51,310 nucleotides of DNA from contig DRPN01000112.1 in NCBI GenBank assembly GCA_011374625.1, positions 1 to 51,310 of the forward strand, given 5' to 3'. Positions 18,835-26,918 of the stretch are shown in pieces (positions within the stretch are counted from its first letter, which is position 1; each line of letters opens with the position of its first letter). The translations under genes and the position numbers were made by a program. Under the pieces are notes generated by a model. The model saw only the letters and a list, made by a program, of their open reading frames with translations. It was not told where the DNA came from and did no database searches. The DNA is from Bacteroidota bacterium (GTDB lineage: Bacteria; Bacteroidota; Bacteroidia; Bacteroidales; VadinHA17).

Positions 18835-18958
18835 GAAAAAGTCCTCCTTCCTCTGAAATTGGTTGAGATCTCACATTTTTCCCAAGTTATAAAAAAAACA
18901 GGTTTGTTTTACTTCCGTTCTTCACTTACTTTCTTATCCCACGGGGAAGTAGTAGGGA

Positions 18959-21487
18959 TCATGTGTTTTTAGCAATTCCCATCAGATACCCTGCCGCCGC
19001 CAGGCAGGTTCCGGCTGTAATCAGGGCTGTTCCGGTGATGCCGGTCAGCGGCAGCAGAATGGCGGAGACGGCCAGCGCCCCCAGAGCTCCACCGGCCAAA
19101 TCGGCACTGTAAAGAGATGAAGATATATGGGAAACATCTCCTTTTTGTATCTGACTGCCCAAATTAAACAAACGGCCAACCAGAAAAGCAAATATAAAAG
19201 TATAAACAATCAGTATAAGCTGTCCCAAGAGAGGAACTACTGCTATAGACTTCAGCAGGATCACCAGAAGGGGCAGGAGCAAAGCCCCCAGTGCCAGGAG
19301 GAGTTCAATGCAAATGAAATTTTTCAGCGGTGCGAGATTCGAAAAATATTTTTCAGAAAGAGCCCCCAAAGCAATACCCGCCATAAACACGGTGATGATC
19401 ATACCGGTCATCAGGTAGACATAACCATAGACGGTCTGAAATGCAAACAACAGCAACACTTCCATAGAGGAAGCTGCCAGCCCTCCGGCAAATATTCCGA
19501 TGGAAACAGGACGTGAACGAAAGATCAGAATCAAAAAGAGAAACCCCAGAGCTATAAATAAAAATTGGGTCTTGAAACGAAAATAACTCAGCCACAAGGA
19601 TATCTGGTGGAAGTAACCCTCAGGATTCATATCAGTGTTTAGCTTTTTTGCCGGTGTCAACTGGTCCATAATTTGTTCGTTGCGCATCTGCAGCAAGTCA
19701 TCCTGGATATAATAAGGAGATATATATTTGTTTTGGATTCCTCTTTGTTGTACAAGATTGGCAATTTTCAGGCTTAGTGGCTTTTCTGAAGCCAGAAAAT
19801 AGTTTTTCTCTCCCGGTACGATCAATACATATGGAAAAGCTTTTTTCAGAGAGGCATAAAGTAATCCGTTAATGTCGGTTTCCTGTTTTCCGAGATAATT
19901 GGGTGACGCCGGCAGACGCAGCGAGATCACACCCCGGGGTGTAAGTATCTTTTTCAGGGCATGGAAAAAATCAACCGTATAATACCGGTTTAATTGTGCG
20001 GTCAGCGGCGGAGGGACATTGACCAGAACCACATCGTATTTTTCTTTACTCCCCGGCACATACCTGCGTGCATCCCGTATGATAATACGGACTTTCGAAT
20101 TCTCCGGAAGATGAAAATATTTTCTTGCCAGTCGGATGATCCAGGGATTGATCTCTACATAGTCAACTCTTTGTATGGGATATTTCAGTATCTCATCCAG
20201 AGTACCGGCAATACCACCGGAGATCAACAACACTTTCTTTGGTTTTTTCCGCTGAAGCATGGCATAATGCACATCTTCTTCATTCTCCACGGGGTTCAAT
20301 GTATTAGCTACCAGCACATGGTTCTCGTACATGTTGGTTTGATCACCGGTTTTACTGACAACTAGGCTGCCAAAAGGCGTTTCCTGGTGCGCCAGGATTT
20401 TCTGATGGGGATGTAGAAACCGAATGCTGAAAAGATCAACCGGGAAAACATATAGTGCTATTACCAAAAGAAAAGTAAGTCCCAGCCAAGGTATAGCTTT
20501 GAAGTACTTTTGCTTCCTTTTTACAAGGATACCTGCCACTATGATATCCGCCAGCAGGACAATACCCAGTGTCTGAAAGGGTTTTAGCAGGAACACCAGA
20601 ATAAAACTGAATAGAAAACCACCGGTCAGACTACCGAAAGCTTCCCAGGAATAGGTACGACCGGTAAGGTTCGCTGTGTATTTTTCCGAGAGGTACCAGG
20701 TGTAGAAAGAAAATGCATAGCCGGCAAGGAAACAGAACGGAAGTAACAACACCAGTGAAGAGAGAAAAACAGCAAACAATCCGATGAGGGATCCGGGAAT
20801 GAAGACGATGTTTTTCAGGAAGAAAAGCAGAAAAAGGGTGATGACCGGCAAGCTTCCCAGCCACAGAAGGCCGGAAAAAAGAAAATTGCCGGGGGCTTTC
20901 ATTGCAGGTGCTGCCCGTCCCAGGCGGGCTCCCAGGCCTGTCAGAAGCATCCAGTTACCCAGGATAATGCCAATGACCAGCTCGTTGCCCTGAAAAACCG
21001 AGACAAACGCTCTCAGTAAGACAAGCTGGGTGATCATGGCAGTGAATCCCAATGACAGCACCGGGAGCACATCTGTTTTTCCGGGTTTTATGTCTTGTGA
21101 GGAAAGTTCTGTTTTTTCTACTTGTCTGATAACGCCTCCCGTAACAGTTGTTTTTTTATGACCTTTTTTCTTCCGGTGGAAAAGGGAGGCAAAAAACCAA
21201 AGATGCCATCCCAGATGAAAAATACCGATGATCGTCATGGCAATGCCGGTATCTACATGGATGAGCATCCACGTATCTTCCCCAGGCAAGGTGAACTTAT
21301 AATTTACCTGTAATGTCAGCAATGTGCCGATCAGGACGGTAGTCAGGAAATTAAGCAATAATAACACATTCCAGAAACGCCGGTGGGTAGAAAGCCTGTA
21401 TATCCCCAGACGCATGGCTGCCAGGCTGAAGATATAGGCAACGATCAGCCCGATCGTGATAGGCCATATGTGGTAGGTACCTGTCAT
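18959..21487 (-). CDS. Polytopic membrane protein with spermidine-synthase-like domain
   Basis: An 842-residue membrane protein. Residues 1 to about 110 form roughly three helices with His35, His77, His91 and His95, resembling small heme-binding membrane domains of the DUF4405 kind (inference). Residues about 150-360 are a multi-helix membrane region. Residues about 370-560 form a soluble spermidine-synthase-like Rossmann domain: VLLISGGIAGTLDEIL starts at Val419, then VDYVEINPW and a DARRYV segment. The catalytic DxxDP-type loop is replaced by VNVPPP, so aminopropyl transfer is doubtful. Six or seven more helices follow to the end. It lies between the Memo-AMMECR1 gene (50 bp) and the radical SAM gene (124 bp) and is probably part of the same unit. 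Confidence 0.85.
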   Translation of the reverse strand: MTGTYHIWPITIGLIVAYIFSLAAMRLGIYRLSTHRRFWNVLLLLNFLTTVLIGTLLTLQVNYKFTLPGEDTWMLIHVDTGIAMTIIGIFHLGWHLWFFASLFHRKKKGHKKTTVTGGVIRQVEKTELSSQDIKPGKTDVLPVLSLGFTAMITQLVLLRAFVSVFQGNELVIGIILGNWMLLTGLGARLGRAAPAMKAPGNFLFSGLLWLGSLPVITLFLLFFLKNIVFIPGSLIGLFAVFLSSLVLLLPFCFLAGYAFSFYTWYLSEKYTANLTGRTYSWEAFGSLTGGFLFSFILVFLLKPFQTLGIVLLADIIVAGILVKRKQKYFKAIPWLGLTFLLVIALYVFPVDLFSIRFLHPHQKILAHQETPFGSLVVSKTGDQTNMYENHVLVANTLNPVENEEDVHYAMLQRKKPKKVLLISGGIAGTLDEILKYPIQRVDYVEINPWIIRLARKYFHLPENSKVRIIIRDARRYVPGSKEKYDVVLVNVPPPLTAQLNRYYTVDFFHALKKILTPRGVISLRLPASPNYLGKQETDINGLLYASLKKAFPYVLIVPGEKNYFLASEKPLSLKIANLVQQRGIQNKYISPYYIQDDLLQMRNEQIMDQLTPAKKLNTDMNPEGYFHQISLWLSYFRFKTQFLFIALGFLFLILIFRSRPVSIGIFAGGLAASSMEVLLLFAFQTVYGYVYLMTGMIITVFMAGIALGALSEKYFSNLAPLKNFICIELLLALGALLLPLLVILLKSIAVVPLLGQLILIVYTFIFAFLVGRLFNLGSQIQKGDVSHISSSLYSADLAGGALGALAVSAILLPLTGITGTALITAGTCLAAAGYLMGIAKNT

Positions 21488-21537
21488 GGCCGGAAGGTTA
21501 AAGAATCCTTAAAGTTAATAAAAGAAGGAGGAACTTT

Positions 21538-23082
21538 TTATTTTTTCATCATCTCTTTCTCCGAGAAAACGATTGCCTGATAGGTATATAATTCAGCATC
21601 TTTCCATCCGTCCCAACCGATACCGGCCTTATCGCGGGCACAATGTCCCAGGAATTCTTCCCTTGTCCAATGGGTATTATCGGCCACCTGTGGCAGGAAA
21701 GTGCCTGACCGGCCGTTTTTAATCATATATATCCCGTCTCTTCCCAGTTTGAACTCGTCAATGGAGTGAATACGTTTCAGCGGGGTCAGTACGGATATTT
21801 CAATATCCAGGTCATCCACTTCATCCGGCATAACCGGCGGGAAGCGATTGTCCTGCAGGGCCGCAGCTACGGCCATATCCCGTACCACCAGGCAGAGGGG
21901 TTCGTTGGGCCGGAACCGGCCGATACATCCGCGGAGCTGACCGGCGTGAGTATGCAGTGTAACAAAAGCTCCTGCCGGCTTCAGCAGAGTGTTTGAAAAG
22001 CCGGTGGTATCAATATCCGGCAACCGGTGATGTTTTATCTTCTCCTCCAGGGTCCGCCGGGCTATCCTTAACAGGTTCATTTTATCTTCGCGGGACAGAT
22101 ATTCTTTAGGGTCGGGCTCTCCGGCCGTTTCCTGTGTTACCATAACCGATCCGTATCCCACCACCCGGCTGTGATCGCCGTAATGTGTGTCCCCTGAGTT
22201 CATGTACAATACCTTATGATAGTGAATGTCTTTCCTTCCTTCGGTAATGTCCAGAAGAGTGAGTACTCCGGGCCATCCGCACATACTGGTAAGCAGGTTG
22301 GGGTAACCCCGTTCTTCATTCTTGCGCAGGGCATGTAACAACCGTTTTGGCTCCCCGCTCACAACTGCCTCAAGCGTATGCTCATCTGCTATTCTGGCAT
22401 GATCATAGGTGGGATAATGAGATAAATCGGTGCTTATGACAAACAGGTTTTCCGGTTTGAAATAGGGTTTCAGAGCTTTGGCAATTTTCTTTGCCATGGC
22501 AGGGTCCTGCGACCCGATGACAATGGGAACAACCTGAAAGTCTTCTTTCAGCCAATATTGTAAAAACGGCAGCTGAACCTCCAGAGAATGTTCCTGACTG
22601 TGAACAGCAGGATAATATTCAAAAAAGGAATGGTCTTCGATCAGTCGGGAGGCCAGGACAGTATCAACTTTTACTTCTCCCAGGGGTGTCTCATAATTGC
22701 CGATATTGTATATGGAAGCCCCGTTCAGGTGAACATAATGACTGGGACCGATGAGAAAAACATGGTCAAAATGACGGGTTCGGTCAAGTTGTTTATAAGA
22801 AGCTGCCGCGACCTGCCCGGAAAAGACATAGCCGGCATGCGGTGATATCAGGGCTACGACTGTCCCGGAGTGTTCTGCCACCGGAGCCTTGTCAAAAAAA
22901 CCTTTTAACATGGTAGATAAATCTGACGGGTCGGAAGGATAAAAACTTCCGGCCACAACAGGCTGTCTGTTATGAAGAGTCTGGCTTTGTCCGTTCATTT
23001 TCGTACGCTTTTGAGAGTTACAGGATGTTACGGTAAACACCTGGATCAAAAGAAAAATCCCTATTTTCAATATCTGGTTCAT
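21538..23082 (-). CDS. Memo-AMMECR1 fusion lipoprotein (AmmeMemoRadiSam system proteins B and A)
   Basis: A 514-residue fusion. The start at 23082 gives a compact lipoprotein signal with lipobox VTSC and lipidated Cys21; an ATG nine codons upstream is possible but gives a worse signal. The Memo domain (about 45-315) keeps the metal-site pattern of human MEMO1: His82 in SPHAGY, His115 in GPSHY and Cys268 in MCGWPG, plus QEHSLEVQLPFL and STDLSHYP. The AMMECR1 domain (about 330-510) contains the invariant LRGCIG at 383-388. The two domains are separate genes in many organisms. The biochemical role is unknown. Predicted lipidation places it outside the inner membrane, which is unexpected for a partner of a radical SAM enzyme. 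Confidence 0.92.
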   Translation of the reverse strand: MNQILKIGIFLLIQVFTVTSCNSQKRTKMNGQSQTLHNRQPVVAGSFYPSDPSDLSTMLKGFFDKAPVAEHSGTVVALISPHAGYVFSGQVAAASYKQLDRTRHFDHVFLIGPSHYVHLNGASIYNIGNYETPLGEVKVDTVLASRLIEDHSFFEYYPAVHSQEHSLEVQLPFLQYWLKEDFQVVPIVIGSQDPAMAKKIAKALKPYFKPENLFVISTDLSHYPTYDHARIADEHTLEAVVSGEPKRLLHALRKNEERGYPNLLTSMCGWPGVLTLLDITEGRKDIHYHKVLYMNSGDTHYGDHSRVVGYGSVMVTQETAGEPDPKEYLSREDKMNLLRIARRTLEEKIKHHRLPDIDTTGFSNTLLKPAGAFVTLHTHAGQLRGCIGRFRPNEPLCLVVRDMAVAAALQDNRFPPVMPDEVDDLDIEISVLTPLKRIHSIDEFKLGRDGIYMIKNGRSGTFLPQVADNTHWTREEFLGHCARDKAGIGWDGWKDAELYTYQAIVFSEKEMMKK

Positions 23083-23238
23083 GATCCCGGTTTTTTTTAC
23101 AAACAACAAAGAAAGTTACAAAAAAAATTGCACATATGTACTCTTTTTTTCGATGACAACAAACATCAAAAAAGTACCGGAGATATAATCAACAAAAAGA
23201 GGAGAGGATCAAAAATTCTGATCTTCTGTCTATGTACC

Positions 23239-23646
23239 TCATTCATCTTTAATGATCGTTACCATAATATTCCGTTGACTGCGAGGGCCGTCGAATTCGC
23301 AGAAAAAGATATTCTGCCATGTCGACAGACCCAGTTCGCCGTTGATGATGGGGATAGTCTCCTGCGGGCCCACCAGACCGGCTTTCAGATGCGCATCGCC
23401 GTTGTTGTCCTGACGGTCATGTTCCCATACCCCGGCAGGGATCAGCTTATGCAGCAAAGTGATTACGTCGTTCTGAACGGATGTATCCCAGTTTTCCTGA
23501 ATCATGATTGCCGCGGTAGCTCCCTGTGCATACACATTGACCAGGCCGTTCCTCACCTTGCTGGCAGCCACGACCCTTTTTACCTCGGAGGTAATGTCAT
23601 AAAGACCGTTGTGATCGCGCGTATTTATTTGTATTACTTGCTGCAT
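23239..23646 (-). CDS. yjbQ: YjbQ family protein (UPF0047)
   Basis: A 135-residue member of the YjbQ/UPF0047 family. E. coli YjbQ has weak thiamine-phosphate-synthase activity, but the true role of the family is unsettled. Conserved segments visible are TAAIMIQENWD, the His-rich EHDRQDNNGDAHLKAGLVGP and STWQNIFFCEFDGPR. Length is complete. It is the first gene of the minus-strand run leading to Memo-AMMECR1, with a 156-bp gap, and has a good promoter upstream. thiL at 9.4-10.5 kb is the only other thiamine-related gene in the window. Confidence 0.93.
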   Translation of the reverse strand: MQQVIQINTRDHNGLYDITSEVKRVVAASKVRNGLVNVYAQGATAAIMIQENWDTSVQNDVITLLHKLIPAGVWEHDRQDNNGDAHLKAGLVGPQETIPIINGELGLSTWQNIFFCEFDGPRSQRNIMVTIIKDE

Positions 23647-23671
23647 TTTCTTAATTTTAATGATTGCTTTT

Positions 23672-23702
23672 CAAAGTTAAAATCAAAAAAGGTATCGAAC
23701 AA
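23672..23702 (-). promoter_or_regulatory. Promoter of yjbQ and perhaps the AmmeMemoRadiSam genes
   Basis: On the minus strand: TTG, 20 nt, TAACTTTG, a good Bacteroidota promoter. The predicted start near 23667 gives a leader of about 20 nt before yjbQ. No comparable promoter is visible before the Memo gene, so cotranscription is plausible. Confidence 0.65.
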
Positions 23703-23726
23703 GATAAAACAAAAAAAAATATAAGG

Positions 23727-24572
23727 ATGAACCATAAAGAATTTACTTTAAAAAGTGTAGACAGACTGTCTCTTTTCGGACAATACTGGGCTCCTGAAGA
23801 GTCGGTGAAGGCAGTAATATGCCTGGTCCACGGACATGGAGAGCATTCTTCCCGTTATGAACCGTGGGCGGCCCGTTTTATTGAGAAAGGAATAGCTGTG
23901 ATTACCTGTGACCTTCGTGGTCATGGCTGGTCTGAGGGGAAACGGGGACACACCCCTTCTTACCTGAGACTCATGCAAGATATTGACATACTGGTCCAAC
24001 GGGCCAGGGAATATTTCCCGGATGTTCCACTCTTTCTGTATGGACATAGTATGGGAGGAAACCTGGTGCTGGGTTATGCAGTGCGAAGACAACTCAACAT
24101 GAGCGGCGTTATTGCATCCGCCCCATGGCTGCGTGCAAAACGGGATTTACCCCGATTTATCAAAGGGATGTTAAGAGGTATAATGTTTTTGTTCCCCGGC
24201 CTGAGCCTGCATACCAAGCTGGATGCTGCCGGTATCTCTCATGATAAAGAAGAGGTGAAAAAATATGTGGGAGACCCGTTAAACCACGACTTGATTTCAC
24301 TGAAACTGTTTTTTGAAATCCATGACACCGGGAAACAACTTTATACGCAGGGCGGTAAGGTGAATGTGCCGGTGCTGGTGATCCACGGCTCGGAAGATCC
24401 GATTATAGATCCGGAAGCCGGCAGGGAGTTTGCGGAGAAAGTGAATGGGGATGATGTGACCCTGAAGATATTTGACGGGCTGTTTCATGAAGTTCATCAT
24501 GAACCGGAAAGGGATAAGGTGTTTGCGTTCATTTATAGCTGGCTGGAAGAGAGATTGAACCAGAAAGTGTAA
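23727..24572 (+). CDS. Alpha/beta hydrolase, monoacylglycerol-lipase-like
   Basis: A 281-residue serine hydrolase of the Hydrolase_4/monoglyceride lipase type. It shows the HGHGEHSSRY segment, CDLRGHGWSEG, the nucleophile elbow GHSMGG, the acid residue in HGSEDPIIDP and the catalytic His in FHEVHHEPE. No signal peptide, so probably cytoplasmic. The frame opens at a TTG at 23664, but that lies over the divergent yjbQ promoter; the ATG at 23727 starts the normal family N-terminus (NHKEFTLKSVD). The substrate, probably a lysolipid or monoglyceride, is inferred from the family. Confidence 0.93.
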   Translation: MNHKEFTLKSVDRLSLFGQYWAPEESVKAVICLVHGHGEHSSRYEPWAARFIEKGIAVITCDLRGHGWSEGKRGHTPSYLRLMQDIDILVQRAREYFPDVPLFLYGHSMGGNLVLGYAVRRQLNMSGVIASAPWLRAKRDLPRFIKGMLRGIMFLFPGLSLHTKLDAAGISHDKEEVKKYVGDPLNHDLISLKLFFEIHDTGKQLYTQGGKVNVPVLVIHGSEDPIIDPEAGREFAEKVNGDDVTLKIFDGLFHEVHHEPERDKVFAFIYSWLEERLNQKV

Positions 24573-24710
24573 AATAATGAATGTTGTTTTATCATTATCC
24601 GCCGGAATTTTTAGCCAAGGGAGGCTACATTCTTTATTATTCCTGAGGGATGCCTTCGGCTGGCTTTCTCCCAAAAGGATGTTTTCGGCATACCTTTTAC
24701 ATTCAGAAAT

Positions 24711-25694
24711 ATGAAAGACTCATTTCGAACCGTCGTTACTCCTGTTTCGTTTCCGGAAAAGCTTTCTTATCAGACTCCGGCATTTTTCCTGGGATCATGT
24801 TTTACAATGTCTATCGGGGGAAAGATGAAGCGTCTGAAATTTCCGGTGATGGTCAATCCGTCGGGAGTACTGTATAACCCGTTATCCATAGAAAAGACCC
24901 TGGTACGATTGATGGAGGGAACTCCTTATGGCAAGGAAGAACTGCTTCATGAAAACGGGCGGTGGTTTAGTCTGAAGCATGATACTTTTTTTTCGGAAAA
25001 AGATCCCGGTATGTGTCTGGAAAAAATGAACAGGGCGTTTGAAAAAGCAACCGGGTTTATTAAAAAATCACATTTTCTGTTTCTTACCTTTGGCACGGCA
25101 TGGGTGTATACATGGAAAGAGAGTGGCGAGGTGGTGGCCAACTGTCACAAACTACCGGCAGCCCGGTTTGAGCGGAAGATGCTGGAGGTGAATGACATTG
25201 TGGAACCTTACAAGGTGCTGATAAAACGTCTTTTTGCATACAAGGATGATCTGAAAATTGTTTTTACGGTCAGTCCTGTCCGGCACTGGAAAGACGGTCC
25301 CGCGGGAAACCAATACAGTAAGTCGGTGTTGCATGTAGCTATTCACAAGCTCCTGGCAGAAGATGAGCGATTGTATTATTTTCCGTCTTATGAGATCGTG
25401 ATGGATGATTTGCGGGATTATCGTTTTTATGCACGCGACATGCTTCACTTGTCGGATGTGGCCGTGGACTATATCTGGGATAAGTTCAGAGATGCCATCG
25501 TTGATTCTGAAACATTTCCAGTGATGGAGGAAGTAGCCAGGATTGTCAGAGCAACCGAACATCATCCTTTCCGGCCTGATTCGGAAGAATACCGGAAATT
25601 TTGTGAATCACAACTGGAAAAGATCCGGGATCTTGAAAACCGGTATCCGTTTCTGGATATGTCTGAGGAAAGAGCTTATTTAAAAAATATATAA
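24711..25694 (+). CDS. GSCFA domain-containing protein
   Basis: A 327-residue protein of the GSCFA family (named for its N-terminal motif), here as FFLGSCFTMSIGGKM at about 25-40. These proteins resemble SGNH-type hydrolases or acyltransferases, with the Ser of GSC as the likely nucleophile; other conserved segments are FLTFGTAWVY, FTVSPVRHWKDG and FYARDMLHLSDVAVDYIW, where a His could complete the site. No signal peptide. The function is unknown. It follows the hydrolase after 138 bp of non-coding DNA in which I see nothing notable. Confidence 0.9.
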   Translation: MKDSFRTVVTPVSFPEKLSYQTPAFFLGSCFTMSIGGKMKRLKFPVMVNPSGVLYNPLSIEKTLVRLMEGTPYGKEELLHENGRWFSLKHDTFFSEKDPGMCLEKMNRAFEKATGFIKKSHFLFLTFGTAWVYTWKESGEVVANCHKLPAARFERKMLEVNDIVEPYKVLIKRLFAYKDDLKIVFTVSPVRHWKDGPAGNQYSKSVLHVAIHKLLAEDERLYYFPSYEIVMDDLRDYRFYARDMLHLSDVAVDYIWDKFRDAIVDSETFPVMEEVARIVRATEHHPFRPDSEEYRKFCESQLEKIRDLENRYPFLDMSEERAYLKNI

Positions 25695-25752
25695 CACATA
25701 AGCATCACCGGAAATTTTCAGCCACCAAAGCACTGGTGCAGGGTGTCACCAG

Positions 25753-25779
25753 AAAAAAAGACACCGTCATGGCGTCTTT
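25753..25779 (-). terminator. Terminator of the rubrerythrin operon
   Basis: On the minus strand AAAGACGCC, a 5-nt loop and GGTGTCTTT (one mismatch) are followed by a run of seven Ts. It sits 36 bp after the rubrerythrin stop. It may also serve the convergent GSCFA gene in the other direction, with a weaker tail. Confidence 0.65.
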
Positions 25780-25814
25780 CTTTCCTGAGAAACTCAGCTC
25801 ATCGATCATTCTTT

Positions 25815-26390
25815 CTAATAGTTTTCCGCTTCCAACTCGAAGTATGCCTGAGGATGAAGACAGGCCGGACACACTTTCGGGGCGGTTTTACCTTCGTGAA
25901 TGTATCCGCAGTTGCGGCATTTCCAGATCACAATCCCGTCTTTTTCAAAGACTTTGCCTTCTTCGAGGTTTTTGTATAATTTACGATAGCGCTCTTCGTG
26001 GGCTTTTTCTACTTTGGCGATCATGCGATAAGCGGATGCTATCTTGCTGAAACCTTCTTCTTCGGCTACTTTAGCAAATTCGGGATAAAGCTGGGTCCAT
26101 TCTTCATTTTCCCCTTCAGCGGCTGCCTGCAGATTCTCAAGAGTGGTGCCTATTTTACCGGCGGGATAAGTAGCAGTAATTTCTACCATCCCTCCTTCCA
26201 GAAATTTAAAAAACCGTTTGGCATGTTCTTTCTCATTCAAAGCAGTCTCGGCAAAGAATCCGGAAATTTGCTCCAGTCCTTCTTTTTTGGCCTGTTTGGC
26301 AAAATAGTCATAGCGCATTCTGGCCTGCGATTCGCCGGCAAAGGATTTTAACAGGTTTTGTTCGGTACGGGTTCCTTTTAATGATTTCAT
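25815..26390 (-). CDS. rbr: Rubrerythrin
   Basis: A 191-residue rubrerythrin, the di-iron peroxidase that detoxifies hydrogen peroxide in anaerobes. The four-helix domain carries the Glu ligands ([47 protein letters not shown]). The C-terminal rubredoxin domain has both Cys pairs (CRNCGY ... CPACLHPQ). Length is standard. It lies 26 bp after a small rubredoxin-like gene and ends at a clear terminator. It points to an anaerobic or microaerobic life. Confidence 0.97.
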   Translation of the reverse strand: MKSLKGTRTEQNLLKSFAGESQARMRYDYFAKQAKKEGLEQISGFFAETALNEKEHAKRFFKFLEGGMVEITATYPAGKIGTTLENLQAAAEGENEEWTQLYPEFAKVAEEEGFSKIASAYRMIAKVEKAHEERYRKLYKNLEEGKVFEKDGIVIWKCRNCGYIHEGKTAPKVCPACLHPQAYFELEAENY

Positions 26391-26416
26391 AATAACAAGT
26401 TTTAAAAGTTAAACAT

Positions 26417-26593
26417 TTATTCTTCCATGGGTTTGAATTCTGATTTGGATACTTCACATACCGGGCACTCACAGTCGTCCGGAATATTTTCAAGGTAAGC
26501 GACTGGAGCGATCCGGTTTTTCCGGTCTTCATAAGAGGCACCGATCATATCACATAAAGACCGCATGATCTTGTATAAAGTTTCGATATTCAT
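26417..26593 (-). CDS. Degenerate rubredoxin-like protein (58 aa)
   Basis: A 58-codon gene read from the sequence: MNIETLYKIMRSLC at the start, then the rubredoxin-like second half IAPVAYLENIPDDCECPVCE and SKSEFKPM. The second iron-binding knuckle (Cys43, Cys46) and the IPDD-CPVC-KSEF pattern match rubredoxin well. The first knuckle, normally CxxCGY, is reduced to a single Cys14, and an extra Cys41 takes the place of the usual Trp. Its start overlaps the preceding gene's stop by 4 bp (ATGA), and rubrerythrin follows after 26 bp. It could be an electron donor with altered metal ligation, or a zinc protein; inference. Confidence 0.8.
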   Translation of the reverse strand: MNIETLYKIMRSLCDMIGASYEDRKNRIAPVAYLENIPDDCECPVCEVSKSEFKPMEE

Positions 26594-26832
26594 TCTTCTT
26601 TTGTTTTGGATGATCGACCGGATTCGGTACCAATGAGCTGAACCATGATCCTGAATACCTGAAATCCGGGATCCGGTTTTTTCCTGAAATATTTTTTCAA
26701 AAGTTTCGTGAGGTCTTCGTCAAAATAATCCATGAGTCTGTCTTTGTTTTGTCGGCATCCATCAATCAGGATATCAGGGAATATCGCCGGTGCCGGGCTT
26801 GTATCCCGGATGCAGATACCATGGGGCAACAT
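26590..26832 (-). CDS. Hypothetical protein upstream of the rubredoxin-like gene
   Basis: An 80-residue frame that I do not recognise. The N-terminal third contains two Cys and several Pro, and the rest is helical and basic (DEDLTKLLKKYFRKKPDPGFQVFRIMVQL). An internal ATG at residue 34 could be the true start. The main support for reality is the 4-bp ATGA overlap with the rubredoxin-like gene. No signal peptide or membrane segment. Confidence 0.5.
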   Translation of the reverse strand: MLPHGICIRDTSPAPAIFPDILIDGCRQNKDRLMDYFDEDLTKLLKKYFRKKPDPGFQVFRIMVQLIGTESGRSSKTKEE

Positions 26833-26918
26833 ATTTAAGGCAATAATTTAGTAAGAACCAAGAATCAATATCCAAGTGTCATATTCTTAACCTGTTTTTC
26901 CTGTAGCTATCTTAAGTT

